Below, piece by piece: positions 47,701 to 61,119 of a stretch of 64,000 nt of DNA. Below the pieces are notes generated by a model, which was given only the letters and a program-made list of their open reading frames with translations, searched no databases and was not told the DNA's origin. The stretch is from Cymbidium sinense (lineage: Eukaryota; Streptophyta; Magnoliopsida; Asparagales; Orchidaceae), in NCBI GenBank assembly GCA_021442155.1, contig CM038216.1:85408945-85472944 (forward strand). Reading direction: 5' to 3'. The translations under genes were made by a program, and so were the position numbers. How positions within the stretch are numbered: the first letter of the stretch is position 1; every line of letters starts with the position of its first letter.

Positions 47701-50700
47701 AAAGAAAAAATGCAAAAGTTGTATTAATTGATTCATTTTGTTTATCCAATTTATGTGTGAAAGCATAGGTAACCCTTCTTAAGTGATAGCATAGGAATGA
47801 ATAGGATATGGAATTAAGTAAGTGTTAGGTTCTTTTCAAATGAACCATACATCTTAACAACTCCTATTTAAAACTATACTGACATAAAAGAGAAAGGAAA
47901 TATATGCTAAGCACATCCTTATATTTTCTTCACATGCAAGCTTATAATTTAAATATAAGTAGCACACTTTTAGATTTGATAATTTATTTATATGTTTTGA
48001 AAATAATTTGAATTTAGTAGTGATAATAGCCACTCATATTTCTACTTTAGCCAACACATGCAAATTTGACATAAAGTAAACAATTTCATTTTTAAATTTG
48101 AATTTGAAAAATATGGATGTATGAAACCACATGACATACAAATTTAACATGTTAGGGAAAGAATCAAAGTAATGAAAGCATGTAAACACATTCACTTTAA
48201 TTAAATCATAAATACATTCTTATGGAATAAGAAGGCTTAAAATTAATCAAAGTTAATTCTATGTGATTTTTGTTTGATCTTAAGTTTGATTTAATTTTAA
48301 AAATGTGAGTTGAGTTTGCTATTCCTAACCCATTCTCACATTTGTTTGATATTTTTTTTAATTTTTAGATGATGAAATTTATTTTAAGTTTTGATTAGGT
48401 TAAGGTATAAATTAAACAAATTAATTAACTTATTTTACACAACCTAGCATAATTAACCAAATAATTATGAGCCAATGAGATGACATAAAACTCACAAGGA
48501 ATTTAAACTTACAATGCACCTAGGAAGAAAAGGGCCTAATGCAATTTGGCTCATGATTAATGGTTAATTAAGCTAAGGGGTTTAGCTTAAGTAATTTCAA
48601 AACACCCCTTCATACATATGAATTGGGTTTTGATTTCCTCAAATGAACTTAGGCTATTCAACACCTAAGCATCTACCAAAAGTAGATTAATTAAGTTCTG
48701 AAAGGTTTTAGAATTTTTAGAAATTAATTAAGGGGATAATGAATGAATTAACACTTAATTAAGAGAGGATTAAGGAAAGAAAAGGGGGTATAGGGAATGG
48801 CTTAAGGGAAATGCCCCAAAATTATTCCCTAAATCTCCTATCCACTGGATCTAACCTTAATCAATCTTAATAATGGATTAAAAACACTAATCCAAACCCT
48901 AATTATTCTTAATTTTATAAGGAGGGTAATTAAGAAACATATTTGTAATTCCCCCAATTAAGCTTTAAATAAATCCTAAGAAAACTAGGCGAGGTAGAGG
49001 ACATCCCCTAAAACATACCCAAGAAGTTTGGGATTAATCAAAGGATTAACTAAGAAGTAATTAGAAAAATAAAATTTTCATTAAAACCCAAAATCATATA
49101 CAAGGATAATTCAAAATCCATTGAAATCATTTTTAAAATATTCTAGCTTGAATTATCTTTCCATAAAATTTTACCTCATCTTTTTTTGAATTTTATTGAG
49201 AGACATATGAATTTTTGAAGATCAGGAGATTAACTAAAATTAATTAAATCCCCTAACTAATCCCTCAGCTCATAGCGCAACACGTGGCAGTGGCGATCAG
49301 TGCACTTTTAATGCATCGCATGGTGAAGGGCTCACTTAAACATCACATCGTGGTGGCGCGAGGGACGCGCTTTGATCCCTACCATTCGATCAAGGATCAA
49401 CAACTGTGGATCATCCTGGTTTTAAAGGGATAATTCATTTCTAAAACATAGGATTAATCATGGCCAGATCACCGAAGTTCTTCCTTAGGTTCAATAGAGA
49501 CCGCCCATGATCTAAGTAAGATTGAGCTTCGATTGAGCTCGGATTGGAATGATACATTACCCACACCATCTAAAGCTAATGAGAAGCCTATCCAATGGTG
49601 GATTTCTCATGACATAAAAATTTCTTTCACAAAAGGCCAACACCCCCTAAGCTAAGTGGTCAGAAAATTCCATACCTCACTGATGCTCGAGCTCGATAAG
49701 GTAGCTTTGTGTAGTGGATATGAAGCCCTGTTGAAAGTTTTAACCCTTGGGGTTTAGTGGATCTCCCTATGGACCAACACCACTTCACCATGCTTGCGGC
49801 TTTGATCCAATTCCACATCTCCTTGCCTTGGGAACTCAAATGAGAGCATGGGTGCCCTCAAATTGATCCTTTGAGGGAGTGTGCAAGAGGAATTGGAATG
49901 GATTTGAGTATAGAGGAAGTTGAAGATTCAAAGGAACTCCCCTATTTTCAAAAGAAGAAAATCAAGAAATACACTTTTCAAATCCCTGGGATGGCTCTAT
50001 GATCTTTCCTAACACTCACTAGGATTCAATTGAATGTGGAATGATCATTTCAAATTAGGGGAGAGTATATCTCCCTATGGAAATCGATGGTCACACCTCA
50101 CTTTACCATTTTGATCACATTGGAGTGGTTATTTAGTCTGAGTTGGCATGGTTAGTTTGAGGTCTTGAGTGGATTACTAACCTCCCATGTGCATCAAATT
50201 GAGAGGAAAGGAGGATTTTGAATTGGCCAAATTGAGCAAGGGGTTTTGCCTTGGGTCCATTTGGCTGACCCAAACCCATTGGGTTGGGTGCACTCTCTTC
50301 ATTGGGTCCACTTGAGCTATTAGGAAGGCATCAAGTTGATATGAAGAGAGTATGACCAAATTACCCATAGATTAGTCCATGTTCTATGGCCTGGGTAGAA
50401 TGGTGATTTGGCTAATTTTTCAATTTGGATATGTGGGTATGTGGAGAAACTAGGTTTGGCCAAGTTTCATAAGATTTGGAATTCATTTGATAAGGTTTGG
50501 CTCATGTTGACCCATTTAGGTAAAAATGGGTCAACTTCAGTCAAGTTGACCAATTGGTCAAATTGGGTCAAACTAAGGGTTGGGTCAAGTTCATATGACC
50601 ATTTGAAATGTTTTGGTGGCTTTGGTTTGGTTCAATTTGGATTAGTTTTTAATTTGGCTCATATGACTTCATTTAGGTCAAATGGGTCAAGTTAACCTAT

Positions 50701-52320
50701 TTAGGCTAGGTCATGGGTAGGTTTAGGTTTTGTTAGTCATATGGAGTGGATTGTTATCTTTGTTTCCAATCAATTTTGATTAAGTTTAAATTTGGCTCAA
50801 CATGACCCCTTTAAGTCAAGGTCAATTGGGCTAGGGTCAATTGTTTGGCCAATTGAGGCTTTGGTCAAGTTCAACAAGTGATTTGGAATGAACTTGACCC
50901 ATTGGTTTGAATAAATTTGGCCTATGATGGAATTTGGCTATGTTAGGTTTAGTGTTGGCTTGGTCAACCCTTAGGTTTGACTTGGTTTGACCTAATTTGA
51001 TTGATTAATCATCCCATGATGATTGTTGATCATGATGAGAGGCGTAGGTGAGTTTGATTTAGTCCAATTTGGCTAGGATTAGAATTTGGATCATAATGGT
51101 ACTTTAGGTCACTTTGGGTCAAGTGAGTCTAAGTGGGTCAAATGGCTTGGTCAAAGCTTGGTTTGAGCTTGAATAAACTTGCATATGAACTTATGATTGA
51201 AATATAAATCTATTTGCAAGTGGTTAGAAGTCAAATGGGCTTGGTCGATTTGACAATTTCATATTCAAAGGAAGAATATAAAAGGATTTAGGGTTTGATT
51301 TTTGAATTAGATATTCATTTGGTGATTGAAGTCTGCATTTATATTTGGATTCATGATTGTAGGGTTGATTGAATCATGAAGGAAAATCAAGAGGTTGGCT
51401 TGATTTGAAATTGATTGGCTAAGTTCAAGATTTTGACTTGAAAAGCTTAGGTTAGATTTTGAATAGATTTGAGTTTGATTTTTGGAATCATTTTGATTGT
51501 TTGAATTTATATTTTATTTATATATGTGAATATAAATAAGAATATAAATGGATCAAGAGATAATTTCAAGGATTTGTTAATCATGATTTAGGCTAAGTCC
51601 AGTAAATAGAATTTTAAAGGACTTAAGAAATTTTTGGAGTTCGAAGATTGAAATTTTGAATTAGGTTTGATTGATTTATATTTATATTTCATTTATATAT
51701 GTGAATATAAATGAGAATATAGATGAGTTTCGAAAGAATATCATGAATTTGAATGGATTTGATCATGATTTAGGTTAAGTCCTTAAGGGAGAACTTAAAG
51801 GAGTTAAAAAAATTTCATGAATTGATTTTTAGTTTTGAGTTTAGTTTGAATATATATTTCACTTATATATGTGAATATAAATGAGAATATAAATTAATTA
51901 TGAGAAAATCTTATGAGTTTGAATTGGTTTGATCATAATTTAGGTTATGTCCTTAAAGGCAAATTAATGGCCTTAAGAAATTTTTGGATTTAGGAAATTC
52001 ATTCATGAGTTTCAATCATGGATTTCAATTATGAATTTCAATCACATTGAGTTGATTTGAGTTTGGAGAAAATCAAATAAGATTGATTTGGAGTTTGACT
52101 TGAAGGAAGGAAGGTTATGAATGGTTCAAGCTAAGGGTAGGCAAATTTTCCTAACACCCTTAAGGCATGACCTGTTCTAATGGCTAACTCTTCTAAGTCT
52201 CTAGGACTAGGTTGAGTGCCCACCAAATTACTAGATGTGTCTTAAGACTAAGGAACCCTTAAAGTCTAAGAGGAATCTTTTGTCTAAGATGGAGGGGTTG
52301 ATAGCTCATTCTAAAAATGA
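44799..52320 (-). repeat. Inner right arm of the inverted repeat; LTR-like, minus orientation
   Basis: Reverse complement of 33,000-40,985, shorter by about 0.5 kb through scattered indels. It ends next to a good PBS, so on the minus strand it stands where a 5' LTR stands. Content mirrors the left arm: pyrimidine tract 46,427-46,490, GC-richer island near 49,270-49,420, TTGACC-rich hairpin segment about 50,500-51,150, and 180-bp type repeats 51,500-51,990. The outer 200 bases (AAGCTAAGGGTAGGCAAATTTTCC onward) match 33,190-33,000. No gene is seen; ORFs at 45,181-45,372, 50,177-50,368 and 50,408-50,695 are not conserved with the left arm. Confidence 0.85.
46427..46490 (-). other. Pyrimidine tract, right arm
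   Basis: CTTCTTTC-type run, the inverted counterpart of the purine tract at 39,299-39,348, somewhat longer. Confidence 0.6.
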
Positions 52321-52396
52321 GGTTGACAAAAGCCCAAGCTCCATCACTACCATAAGTTCACCATAAAGGAGAGTGCCCAATTCTTCTAATCCCCAC

Positions 52397-54340
52397 TTAG
52401 TAGTCACTTTAGGTCAGATAGCATCTGACCCGCCGATGATAGACTATCCCGATGATTAGTTCTTCTTGAAAAGCCTACATGCTACATGCTTTCTAGATTA
52501 ATCATTGCACCGACGGCACCTTAGGTTGGTTGGTTCTCACTTTGCTGATGGATACACTATAGGTTGGTTAGTTTTTGCACCTTAAGATACACCGCTCATG
52601 GTAGATGTAAGTCTACTATGCTTTCTCCTTGAGTTGGTCACCATACAACTATAGGCTTTCTTTTCCATGGCTCAAGATAAGGCTCCTAGCAGCACCACCC
52701 CTGTGGGTACTATATTTGGATCACATCCTTTGTGACCCTATTTAGACACTACCCGTGTTACTAACAGCTTCCTTTTCCTAGAAACCACCCTGTGGTTGGA
52801 GAATCCATCCCATGGATTTGCATTCTCTCGTGGTCCACTAAATGAGAGATAAGTAAAGGCATATTCTTCTCAGTGTGGTCCCTCGCACATGAACAGGGCC
52901 CACTCAAACATATAAATAAATTATATATTCACTTGTGGATTAGGGGGACACCCCTGGCAAGTATCATATCTTTAGGGCAGTGTCAGCAAAACTCCCTATA
53001 AGAATCTTTTGACTACTCTTGAGTTGATATAAGTCCCCAACGGTCTTCACTCAATAGTCGCCCCTAAGTTTGGTTCAATTTGTTGTGCTACCAATAGGTC
53101 ACCCTAGCGATTGTTCCCTGCTTTAGAAGATGTAAGTCTGCTATGCTTTTCCTAGCACAACCGTTGCACACTGAAAGACAACCCCTTAGGTTGGCTAGCT
53201 CTACCCCACAACCAATAGACTATCTCTTTGGATTTATAAATCTGAGATTGGATAAGTCCGATATGGCCCCTTCTCAGTGGGTTTATCGCACACAAACATG
53301 GTCCATAACTTAATTCTATTAAATTTGATCGAGCTCACATCCCCAGTGGATATGCCTTCATTTCAAAATCAAACTAAACCAAAAAAATAACATCAAATCA
53401 CATGAAATTAAGATAAAATTAATCCTGACTACTTTTGAGTTGACATAAGTCCCTAGCAACATTCACTCAGTAGTTGCCGAAGGTTAGGTTCGATCAGGCA
53501 TCCAAATAAATCACCCCAATGATCGTCCTCGCTTTGGAAGATGTAAGTCTGCTACACCTTCTTCCTAGCACAGACATTGCACACCAAAAGGCAACTCTTA
53601 AGGTTGGCTAGCTCTACCCTGCAGCCAATAGACTATCCCTTTGGATTTGTAAACTTAAGGTAGGTCAAGGCTGATATAGCCCTTTCTTAGTGGGTCCATC
53701 ACACACTGATAGGGTCCATACATTAACTTAGATTAAATTAAACCCAATTTGATTTTTCTCAATGGAGTTAAATCACACCCTTCTCCCTAGTGGAGCCCCA
53801 AATCATATATAAACAAGTCAAGTAAAAAAATCAAATTCAAAACCAACCTCCCTAGTGGAACCAAATTAAACCAACTCTCCCAGTAGAGTCTAAATCAAAG
53901 AAATCCAACTAAATTCTTATCCCCAGAGGATACATCCCCAAATAATTCTATGAAATCAAACTCAAATCCCAATCCTCAGTGGATAACCCGAACCTACTTT
54001 CTTAGTGGAAGGTTCATATACCATCCCTGTAAGACTGAGGTATCTCTAGTAGATATGCCTCCACATCAATTAATATAAAATAAATTAAAGTTGATTCAAT
54101 CTTAATCCTCAAAAAATTATAGATTCTTATCCCTAGTGGATCTTTTTTCCATAAATCATATAATCAAATTAAATTCAAACCTTATCCCCAACATATTTTC
54201 TTCTTATAAGCCCTCGACAAAGACCCCTCACATGTCATGTCCAATGCATGTTGATCCCCTAGTGGATCTCCCTTCATGTCCATGACATGGAACTCTCCTA
54301 AAATCTTATTTCTTCTCTTATGCACACCTTTAATACTTCA
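52397..54340 (+). repeat. Tandem hairpin-rich tract T (forward orientation), right copy
   Basis: Same units as at 31,090-32,990. The TGTAAGTCTGCTATGC-like loop recurs at about 52,607, 53,130 and 53,542 (spacings about 520 and 410). The best stem is GGAAGA/TCTTCC at 53,536-53,541 with 53,560-53,565. The tract ends in CCCTAGTGGA-type short repeats (53,750-54,280). The left neighbour at 52,320 is the inner arm, joined without the 400 bases of T that extend the left copy to 23,170. Confidence 0.75.
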
Positions 54341-55953
54341 ACCAAAAGCCTAACAATGTGTTTGTTCAAATTACATCATCTTAACATTATAATCAAAATT
54401 TTATGATTTGTGATGGTGCAAGCTCAAACTCACTATACAATATCATGCTAAACATATTATAGTGTGAATTAACACACTATATTATATTATAATATGTGAT
54501 GTTATAATATAATTTATAATAATATAATATATTTTCTAACATTACACCTCATTAGAATCACTTAAAATAACAAATAACAAAATTTTCTCAAAATATGAAT
54601 AATGTTCATTTTGGATGTAAAATTGTTATTTTAATTATTAGATATGGTGCAAAATAGCATAATTTTGGTGTTGCTTCTTGGTGTGTGCCACGAATTTGGC
54701 CAAATTCTTCAATCTCAACCTTCAAATTAACATTTTTGTGAGTTTTGAACCAATTTATTATAACAAAAGTAAAACATACTAAAATGTACAATAATATTTA
54801 GTAACACACCACCACATTCATATATATGTGAAGTTATATTTTTATGTACATTATATTTTAATATTCTTTCATATAATATATTATCTTACATTACACCTTA
54901 AAATGAATCACTTTAAGCAAACAATTTTAAAATTTGGTTGAAAAATGAGCATATATTTTGGATGCAAAATTCCATTCTTTTGATTAAATGACACACAATA
55001 GCACATCCCCAATGATGTTCCCTAAATTTTACCTTATATTTGGCCAAATCCCATCATCTTAGCCTATAAATCAGTATTTTTATGAATTATACCAGTACAA
55101 ACTATACTACATCATACTATAACAAATTAAAATATGCTAAACAACAAGTAGTAAAACACAATTATATACTACAATGCATGATGCAACACTATGTTATGGC
55201 ATTCTATATTATAATACACTATAACATATTATATTATATTATATTGCATATCACATCACAAGGGATTTCTTAAGATAAAAAATCATAAAATTTGTCTATA
55301 GAATAAAAAAACTATATATTTTAGTCGTATCACTTACATATTTTAAATTAAAATAATATATTATGATGCCATGATCTACTAATCATGAATTTGGCATAAT
55401 TCCCCCATTTTAAAGTCTAAATCAACATTTTTATAAATAATGCTAGTGTAGACTCAACTACATGATTGTAAAATACTAAAAGAATTTAAAATGCGTAGAA
55501 TAATATATTATGATATATGATGCATACAATGTTACAATATATAATACTAATTTTGAAAATAAAATCTTACTTTTAAACTAGTATGTAGCACACCTTTGGT
55601 ACTACAACCTAATTCCCACTTAAAATTTAACAGATTTCATCATCTTATTTTTTAAATAAATATTTTTATGATTTATAATAATATATACTATAGGGCACAA
55701 TACCATATTATACTAAAACATTTCAAAACATCTTATAATATCCAAAAACACATCACTACATGCTCAAATACATGATGCTACATTATACTATAATATATCA
55801 TATTATAATATGATTTAGGGTTGGGTTTAGGGTATTCAAATATCTAATAGTCAAGAGAAAGTCTCTTGAAGATATTTTCTTTGGCTACCATAACTATGTT
55901 AGGATTATGTCTTTCTTTAGATCTACTCCTAATGACATCTTTATTCAAGGCTT
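52397..55953. repeat. Outer right arm of the large inverted repeat
   Basis: Reverse complement of 19,165-22,795. It consists of tract T in forward orientation (52,397-54,340) and the AT-rich tandem repeat (54,340-55,840), then 110 single-copy bases and the junction TTATTCAAGG with TTTAGGG satellite. The AT-rich units are marked by ATTTTTATGA-like text at about 54,400, 54,735, 55,075, 55,425 and 55,665, mirroring the left spacing. ORFs at 54,791-54,606 and 55,082-55,273 are AT-rich chance readings. Confidence 0.88.
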
Positions 55954-56261
55954 AGGGTTTAGGGTTTAGGGTTTGTTTAGGGTTTGGAATTTAAGATTAG
56001 TTTAGGGTTTACAATTTAGGGTTTGGGATTTTAGGTTTAGTTTTTAGGGTTGTAGGTTTTAGGGATTACGGTTTAGGGTTTTACTGTTTAGTTTTTAAGG
56101 TTTAGGGCTTATTATTTTAGGGTTTAGGGTTTAAGGTTTAGGGTTTAGGGTTTAGGGTTTAGAGTTTAGGGTTTAGGGTTTAATGTTTAGGGTTTAGAGT
56201 TTCTAGGGTTTAGGGTTTAGTGTTTAGGGTTTATCTTTTAGGTATAGGGCTTAAGATTTTA
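55954..56261 (-). repeat. Telomere-like satellite next to the right palindrome arm
   Basis: TTTAGGG heptamers with point changes, the mirror of 18,955-19,164 but about 100 bases longer. Confidence 0.9.
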
Positions 56262-56729
56262 TTTTAAATTTTTAATAGAGAACAAATTCTGATTCAACAT
56301 TTTTTCTTTTTGATTTCATCAATCAAGTAGTAGCCCAAGTTTTATAAGACACAAGGAAAGACAGATAAAAAATGAGAACCCATAGATAAGTAAAATTGTA
56401 TCTACTATAAAGACATAGTTTTGTAAGCAATAGAATGGATCAGCTGTTCTTCAATATCTCCAGTTCCCATCAGAACCACCCTTTCCTCTCGAGTAGTGGG
56501 ATCCACCATCATATCCCCGATCTCCCCTTCCACCGCCACCATGGATATAACCTTCGTTACTCCTCCCACCTCCAAAGCCACCACAGCTCCAACCACCACC
56601 TGCATATTCACTAGCACCTCCAGATCCCCCACCACTACGATAGCCACTACCTTGGCCTTCACCTCCAGTGCTAGATCTAGACTGAGCCTAATTGATGGTG
56701 ATGTTCCTACCATTAAGCATCTGCCCATT
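56262..56729 (-). pseudogene. Glycine-rich RNA-binding protein 3' fragment, copy 6
   Basis: Minus-strand copy, read from AAT at 56,729. The frame is free of indels: NGQMLNGRNITIN, a TAG, AQSRSSTGGEGQGSGY, a Gly-rich tail, SHYSRGKGGSDGN. The usual stop TAG has become TGG, so the frame reads on a few codons to a TGA. The 3' UTR is present and ends in T-rich text (A-rich on the coding strand) near 56,262. It is probably the mirror copy of copy 4. The 107-codon minus ORF (56,728-56,405) is the neighbouring frame and not a gene. Confidence 0.85.
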
Positions 56730-59700
56730 CTTAGGGTTTAGGGTTAGCTTAGGGTTTAGTGTTTGGGGTTTGTGGTTTAGGTATTGAGTTTAGGGTTTAG
56801 GGTTTAGGGTTTAGAGTTTAGAGTTTAAGGTTTAGGGCTTAAGGTTTAGGGTTTAGGCTTAATTTTAAGAATTAGGGTTTAGGGTTTAGGGTTTAGGATT
56901 TGGGGTTTAGGACTTTTTTTTTTAAATTATGTAAATCGGTAGGTTTATGCTTATTTTGTTTATTCAGTTTATTTCTTATTTATTTGAGTTTATTTTATTT
57001 TGTATTTTTATTTAGTTTAGTTTATTTATTTTAGTATAGGTTTTTAATCTTATTTTATTTTTTAGGTTTAGGTTCCTTTTTTAGTTGAGCTTTATTTTTA
57101 ATTTATTTTTAAGTTTAGGTTTTATTTTTATTTTTAGGTTTAGGTTTAGGTTTTTATTTTATTTTTTAGGTTTAGGTTTTAGGTTTTAGGTTTTTATTTT
57201 AGGTTTATTTTTAGGTTTTATTTTTTATTTTAGGTTTAGGTTTATTTTTTGCTTATTTTATTTTATTTAATTTAGGTTTAGGTTTAACTTTAGTTTTTTT
57301 AGGTTTAGGTTTAGGTTTAGGTTTTATTTATTTTAGTTTAGATTATTTTATTTTAGGTTTAGGTTTATTTTATTTTATTTATTTTATTTTTATTTTAGGT
57401 TTGGTTTTTTTTAGTTTAAGGTTTAGGTTTTATTTTTTATTTATTTTTTAATTTTTTTAGGTTTTATTTAGTTTATATTTTATTTTATTTTAGGTTTATG
57501 TTATTTTAGTTTTATTTTATATAGGTTTATGCTTAGGTTTATTTTATCTTTAGTTTAGTTTAGGTTTATTTATTTATTTTATTTTAATTTATTTGATTTT
57601 TATTTAATTTTATTTATGTTTGGTTTAGGTTTAGTTTATGCTTTATCATTAGATTTGTGTTAATTTATTTAGGTTTAGTTTATTTTATCTTTAGGTTTAC
57701 AGGTTTAGGTTTAGGTTTTAGGTTTAGGGAGCTATATAGTGAGGTGGGTTTGGCAGGTTTAGGGATTGGTTTAGGGTTTAGTTTAGGGTTTATGTTTATG
57801 GTTTGAGTTTGATGGTTTAGTGTTTAGGGTTTAGGGTCAGGATAACAGGGTCCAGGGCAAATTTAGGTGGTAGGGTTTAGGTGGGGTCATGGTTAGAAGC
57901 CCAGAGCCCAGGGTTTAGGCTTTAGGGTTTAGTGTGAGAGAGTTTGGGGTTTAATGAGGGTTTTTTAGGGTTTTAGGTTTAGAGAGTTTAGATTTAGGGT
58001 TGTAAGATTAGGGTTTAAGCTTTAAGCTTAGTTTTAGGGTTTTTTTTAAATTAAGTAAACAGGTAGGTTTAAGTTTATTTATTTTATTTTTAATTATTTT
58101 ACTTTATTTTATTTTTTTATTTTTATTTAGGTTTATTTTTTATTTTCATTTAGTTTAGTTTATTAATTTTAGTTTAGGTTTTTTATTTTACCTTATTTTT
58201 TAGGTTTAGGTTTAAGTTTATGTTTATTTTTTGGTTTAATTTTATTTTTATTTTATTTTTTAGGATTTTTTATTTTTTATTTTTTAGGTTAAAGTTTTAT
58301 TTTATTTTTAGGTTTACTTTATGTTTTATGTTAAGTTAATTTTTAGGTATTATTTTTCAGTTTAGGTTTTGGTTTATTTCTAGTTTATTTTATATTATTT
58401 AGTTTAGGGTTTAGGTTTAAGTTTAGGTTTTATTTATTTTAGTTTAGTTTATTTTAGTTCAGGTTTAGGCTTATTTTATTTTGTTTATTTTAGGCTTAGG
58501 TTTTTTTTTAAAAAAAAATTAGGGTTAAGGTCTTATTTTTTATATATTTTTAGGTTTTAGTTTTAGGTTTATTTTTTGGGTTTAGGTTTTATTTAGTATT
58601 TTATTTTATTTTAGGTTTATTTAATTTTTATTTTTTGTTTAGTTTTTATTTTATTTAAGTTTTTTATATTTAGGTTTATTTTATTTTTTATTTTGATTTA
58701 GGTTTTTATTTATTTTATTTTAGTTAATTTTTTATTATTTATTTTATTATATTTTTTCATTTAGGTTTAGGTTTTAGCTTATGTTTTTATTTTATTTTTT
58801 GTTTTATTTTATTTAGGTTTAAGTTTTTTTATTTATTTTATTTTTAGTTTTAATTTTTCTTAGATTTGGGTTTTTAGGTTTTTAGGGTTTAGGGTTTGGA
58901 GTTTAGGGTTTAATGTTTAGGATCTTTGAGCCTAGGGTTTTAGGATTTATTTAGTGGGGTCAGGGTAGGAAGTGTTTAGGCTTTAGGGTTTAGGGTTTGA
59001 GGAGCCAGAGTTGAGGGTTTAGGCTCAGCTCACCAGTTTAGGGTGGGTTAGTGGTTTGCAGGCATACCATTTTATTTTAGGGTTTGAGGTCACTTTAGGG
59101 CTCTCGATTTAAGATCTTAGAGTAGGGTTAGGGTCTGTGGTTTTATGGTTAGTTTAGGGTTTAGGGTGTAGCCTGTAGGTTGGGTCTGGGGTTTATGGTT
59201 GGTTTAGGTTTAGAGTCAGTTTAGGGTTTAGGTATTTTTAAAACATAGTGAACGGCAGTTTAAGTTTAGTGTATTTTATTTATTTTAGTTTATTAGATTT
59301 TTTAATTTTATTTAGGTTTAGCATATTTATTTAGTTGCTTTTTATTTAGTTTATTTTTTTATTTAGAATAGGTTTATGCTTTTTTTTTTATTTTAATTTT
59401 CTGTGTTTTTTATTTTTTAGGAATAGGTTTAGGTGTTTATTTAATTTTTTATGTTTATGCTTCAAGTTTTATTTTAGGTTTATTTTTAGGATTTATTTTT
59501 TAGTTTAGGTTTAAGTTTACTTTTAGTTTATTTTATTTTATTTATGGTTTAGATTTAGGTTTGGTTTATTTATTTTGTTTAGTTTATTTTTAGTTTAGGT
59601 TTAGGTTTATTTTATTTTGTTTATTTTAGGTTTATGGTTTTTTTAGTTTAGGGTTTATGTTTATTTTAATTTTCATTGGGTTTATTTTAGGTTTAGGTTT

Positions 59701-60644
59701 TATTTTATTTTTTTTTATTTTAAGTTTATTTTATTTTAGTTTAGTTTAGGCTTTTATTTATTTTATTTTAGTTTTAGTTCTTTAATTATTTTTTTTTATT
59801 TTTTACATTTAGGTTTAGGTAGAGGTTTTAGTTTATGTTTTATTTTATTTTATTTTATTATCATTTAGGTTTAGGTTTCTTATTTATTTTATTTTAGGTT
59901 TTATATCGCTTAGTTTACTTATATTTTTTTGGTTTAGGGTTTAGTGTTTGGTGGGGGTTTTATTTCAGTTAAGTTAGGTATTTATTTATTTTATTTTAGT
60001 TTAATTTTTATTTTATTAATTACGTTTAGGTTTAGGTTTAGGTTTTATTTTAGTTTTAGGTTTTTATTTTATTTTTTTCTTTTATATTAGGTTTGGTTTT
60101 ATGATTTATTTTATTTTGTAGGTTTATTTAGCATTTAGCTCAGGGTTTAGGATTTAGGGTTTAGGGTCTGGGATTTAGGGTTTAGTGTTTAGGGTTTGGG
60201 TCAGGTTAGTTTTAGGGTAGGTTACAGTGTTAGGGTTTAGGGTTTGAGGTTTAGGGTTTGTTTGGTTTAGGGTTTAGCATTTAGGGTTGTAGGTTTAGGG
60301 TTCAAAGTTGAGGGTTTAGGGTTTATGGTTAAGGGTTTTTTTAAAATTAAGTAAACTCGTAGTTTAAGTTATTTAGTTTATTTTATTTGTTTTTGCTTAT
60401 TTTATTTTTAATTTTTATTTAGGTTTATTTTTATTTTTATTTAGTTTAGTTTAATTATTTGAGGTTTATTTATTTTTGTTTAGGTTTTTAATTTTAGTTT
60501 ATTTTCTAGGTTTAGGTTTAGGTTTATTTTTTAGTTTAGTTTTATTTTATTTTTTTTAGGTTTAGGTTTTATTTTTTATTTTTAGGTTTAGGTTTAGGTT
60601 TTTATTTTATTTTCAAGTTTTAGTTTAGGGTTTATGATTTTTGA
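56730..60644 (-). repeat. Degenerate telomere-like satellite, TTTAGGG orientation, block 3
   Basis: Same composition as the left blocks, inverted. The spacer in reverse (TTTAAATTAAGTAAACAGGTAGG and variants) occurs at about 56,925-56,950, 58,048-58,072, 59,238-59,262 and 60,338-60,362: unit lengths about 1,120, 1,190 and 1,100. Heptamer islands next to the spacers at 57,730-57,960 and 58,930-59,220 are degraded into G-rich text (AGGGTCAGGATAACAGGG, GGCTCAGCTCACC), as at 10,590. No gene. Confidence 0.92.
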
Positions 60645-61119
60645 TTTTTATTAATAGAGAATAAATTCAAATTCAACATTTCTTCTTTTCGATTCCATCA
60701 ACCAAATAACACACCATGTTTTCTATGTCACAAGTGATGACATAGATAAAAAATGAATACGCATAGAGCAAATCAAAAAACCTAAATAATTAGAACTGTC
60801 TCTAATATAAAGACAAAGTTCTAAAAGTAGAAGATCGGATTGGCCATTCTTCAGTTTCTCTAGTTCCCATCAGAACCACCCTAGCCTCTTGAGTAGGGAT
60901 CTACCATCAGATCTAGATCTTCGCCACCACCACGGGCCGTAATCTTCATCGCTCCTCGCCTCCATAACCACCATGCCGTACACTACCTCCATATCCACCA
61001 TCACCTCCAGATACCCCTCAACCACTATGATAACTGCCACCTCAGCCTTCACCTCCATTGCCAGATCTAGACTGAGCCTGGTAGACGGTGATATTACCGG
61101 CATCAAGGTTCTGCCCATT
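60645..61119 (-). pseudogene. Glycine-rich RNA-binding protein 3' fragment, copy 7
   Basis: Minus strand, from AAT at 61,119 to the TAG at 60,862, then 3' UTR to about 60,645. It is the only copy that keeps both Gln codons (NITVYQAQSRS), but it has TGA codons in the tail and a frameshift in the second half (after GGYGG), so it too is dead. It starts NGQNLDAGNITV at the usual boundary. Confidence 0.83.

Noticed and set aside
50408..50695. 95-codon ORF in the right arm
   Set aside because: The homologous left arm (about 34,900-35,200) does not keep the frame, and the text is hairpin-rich TTGACC repeat.
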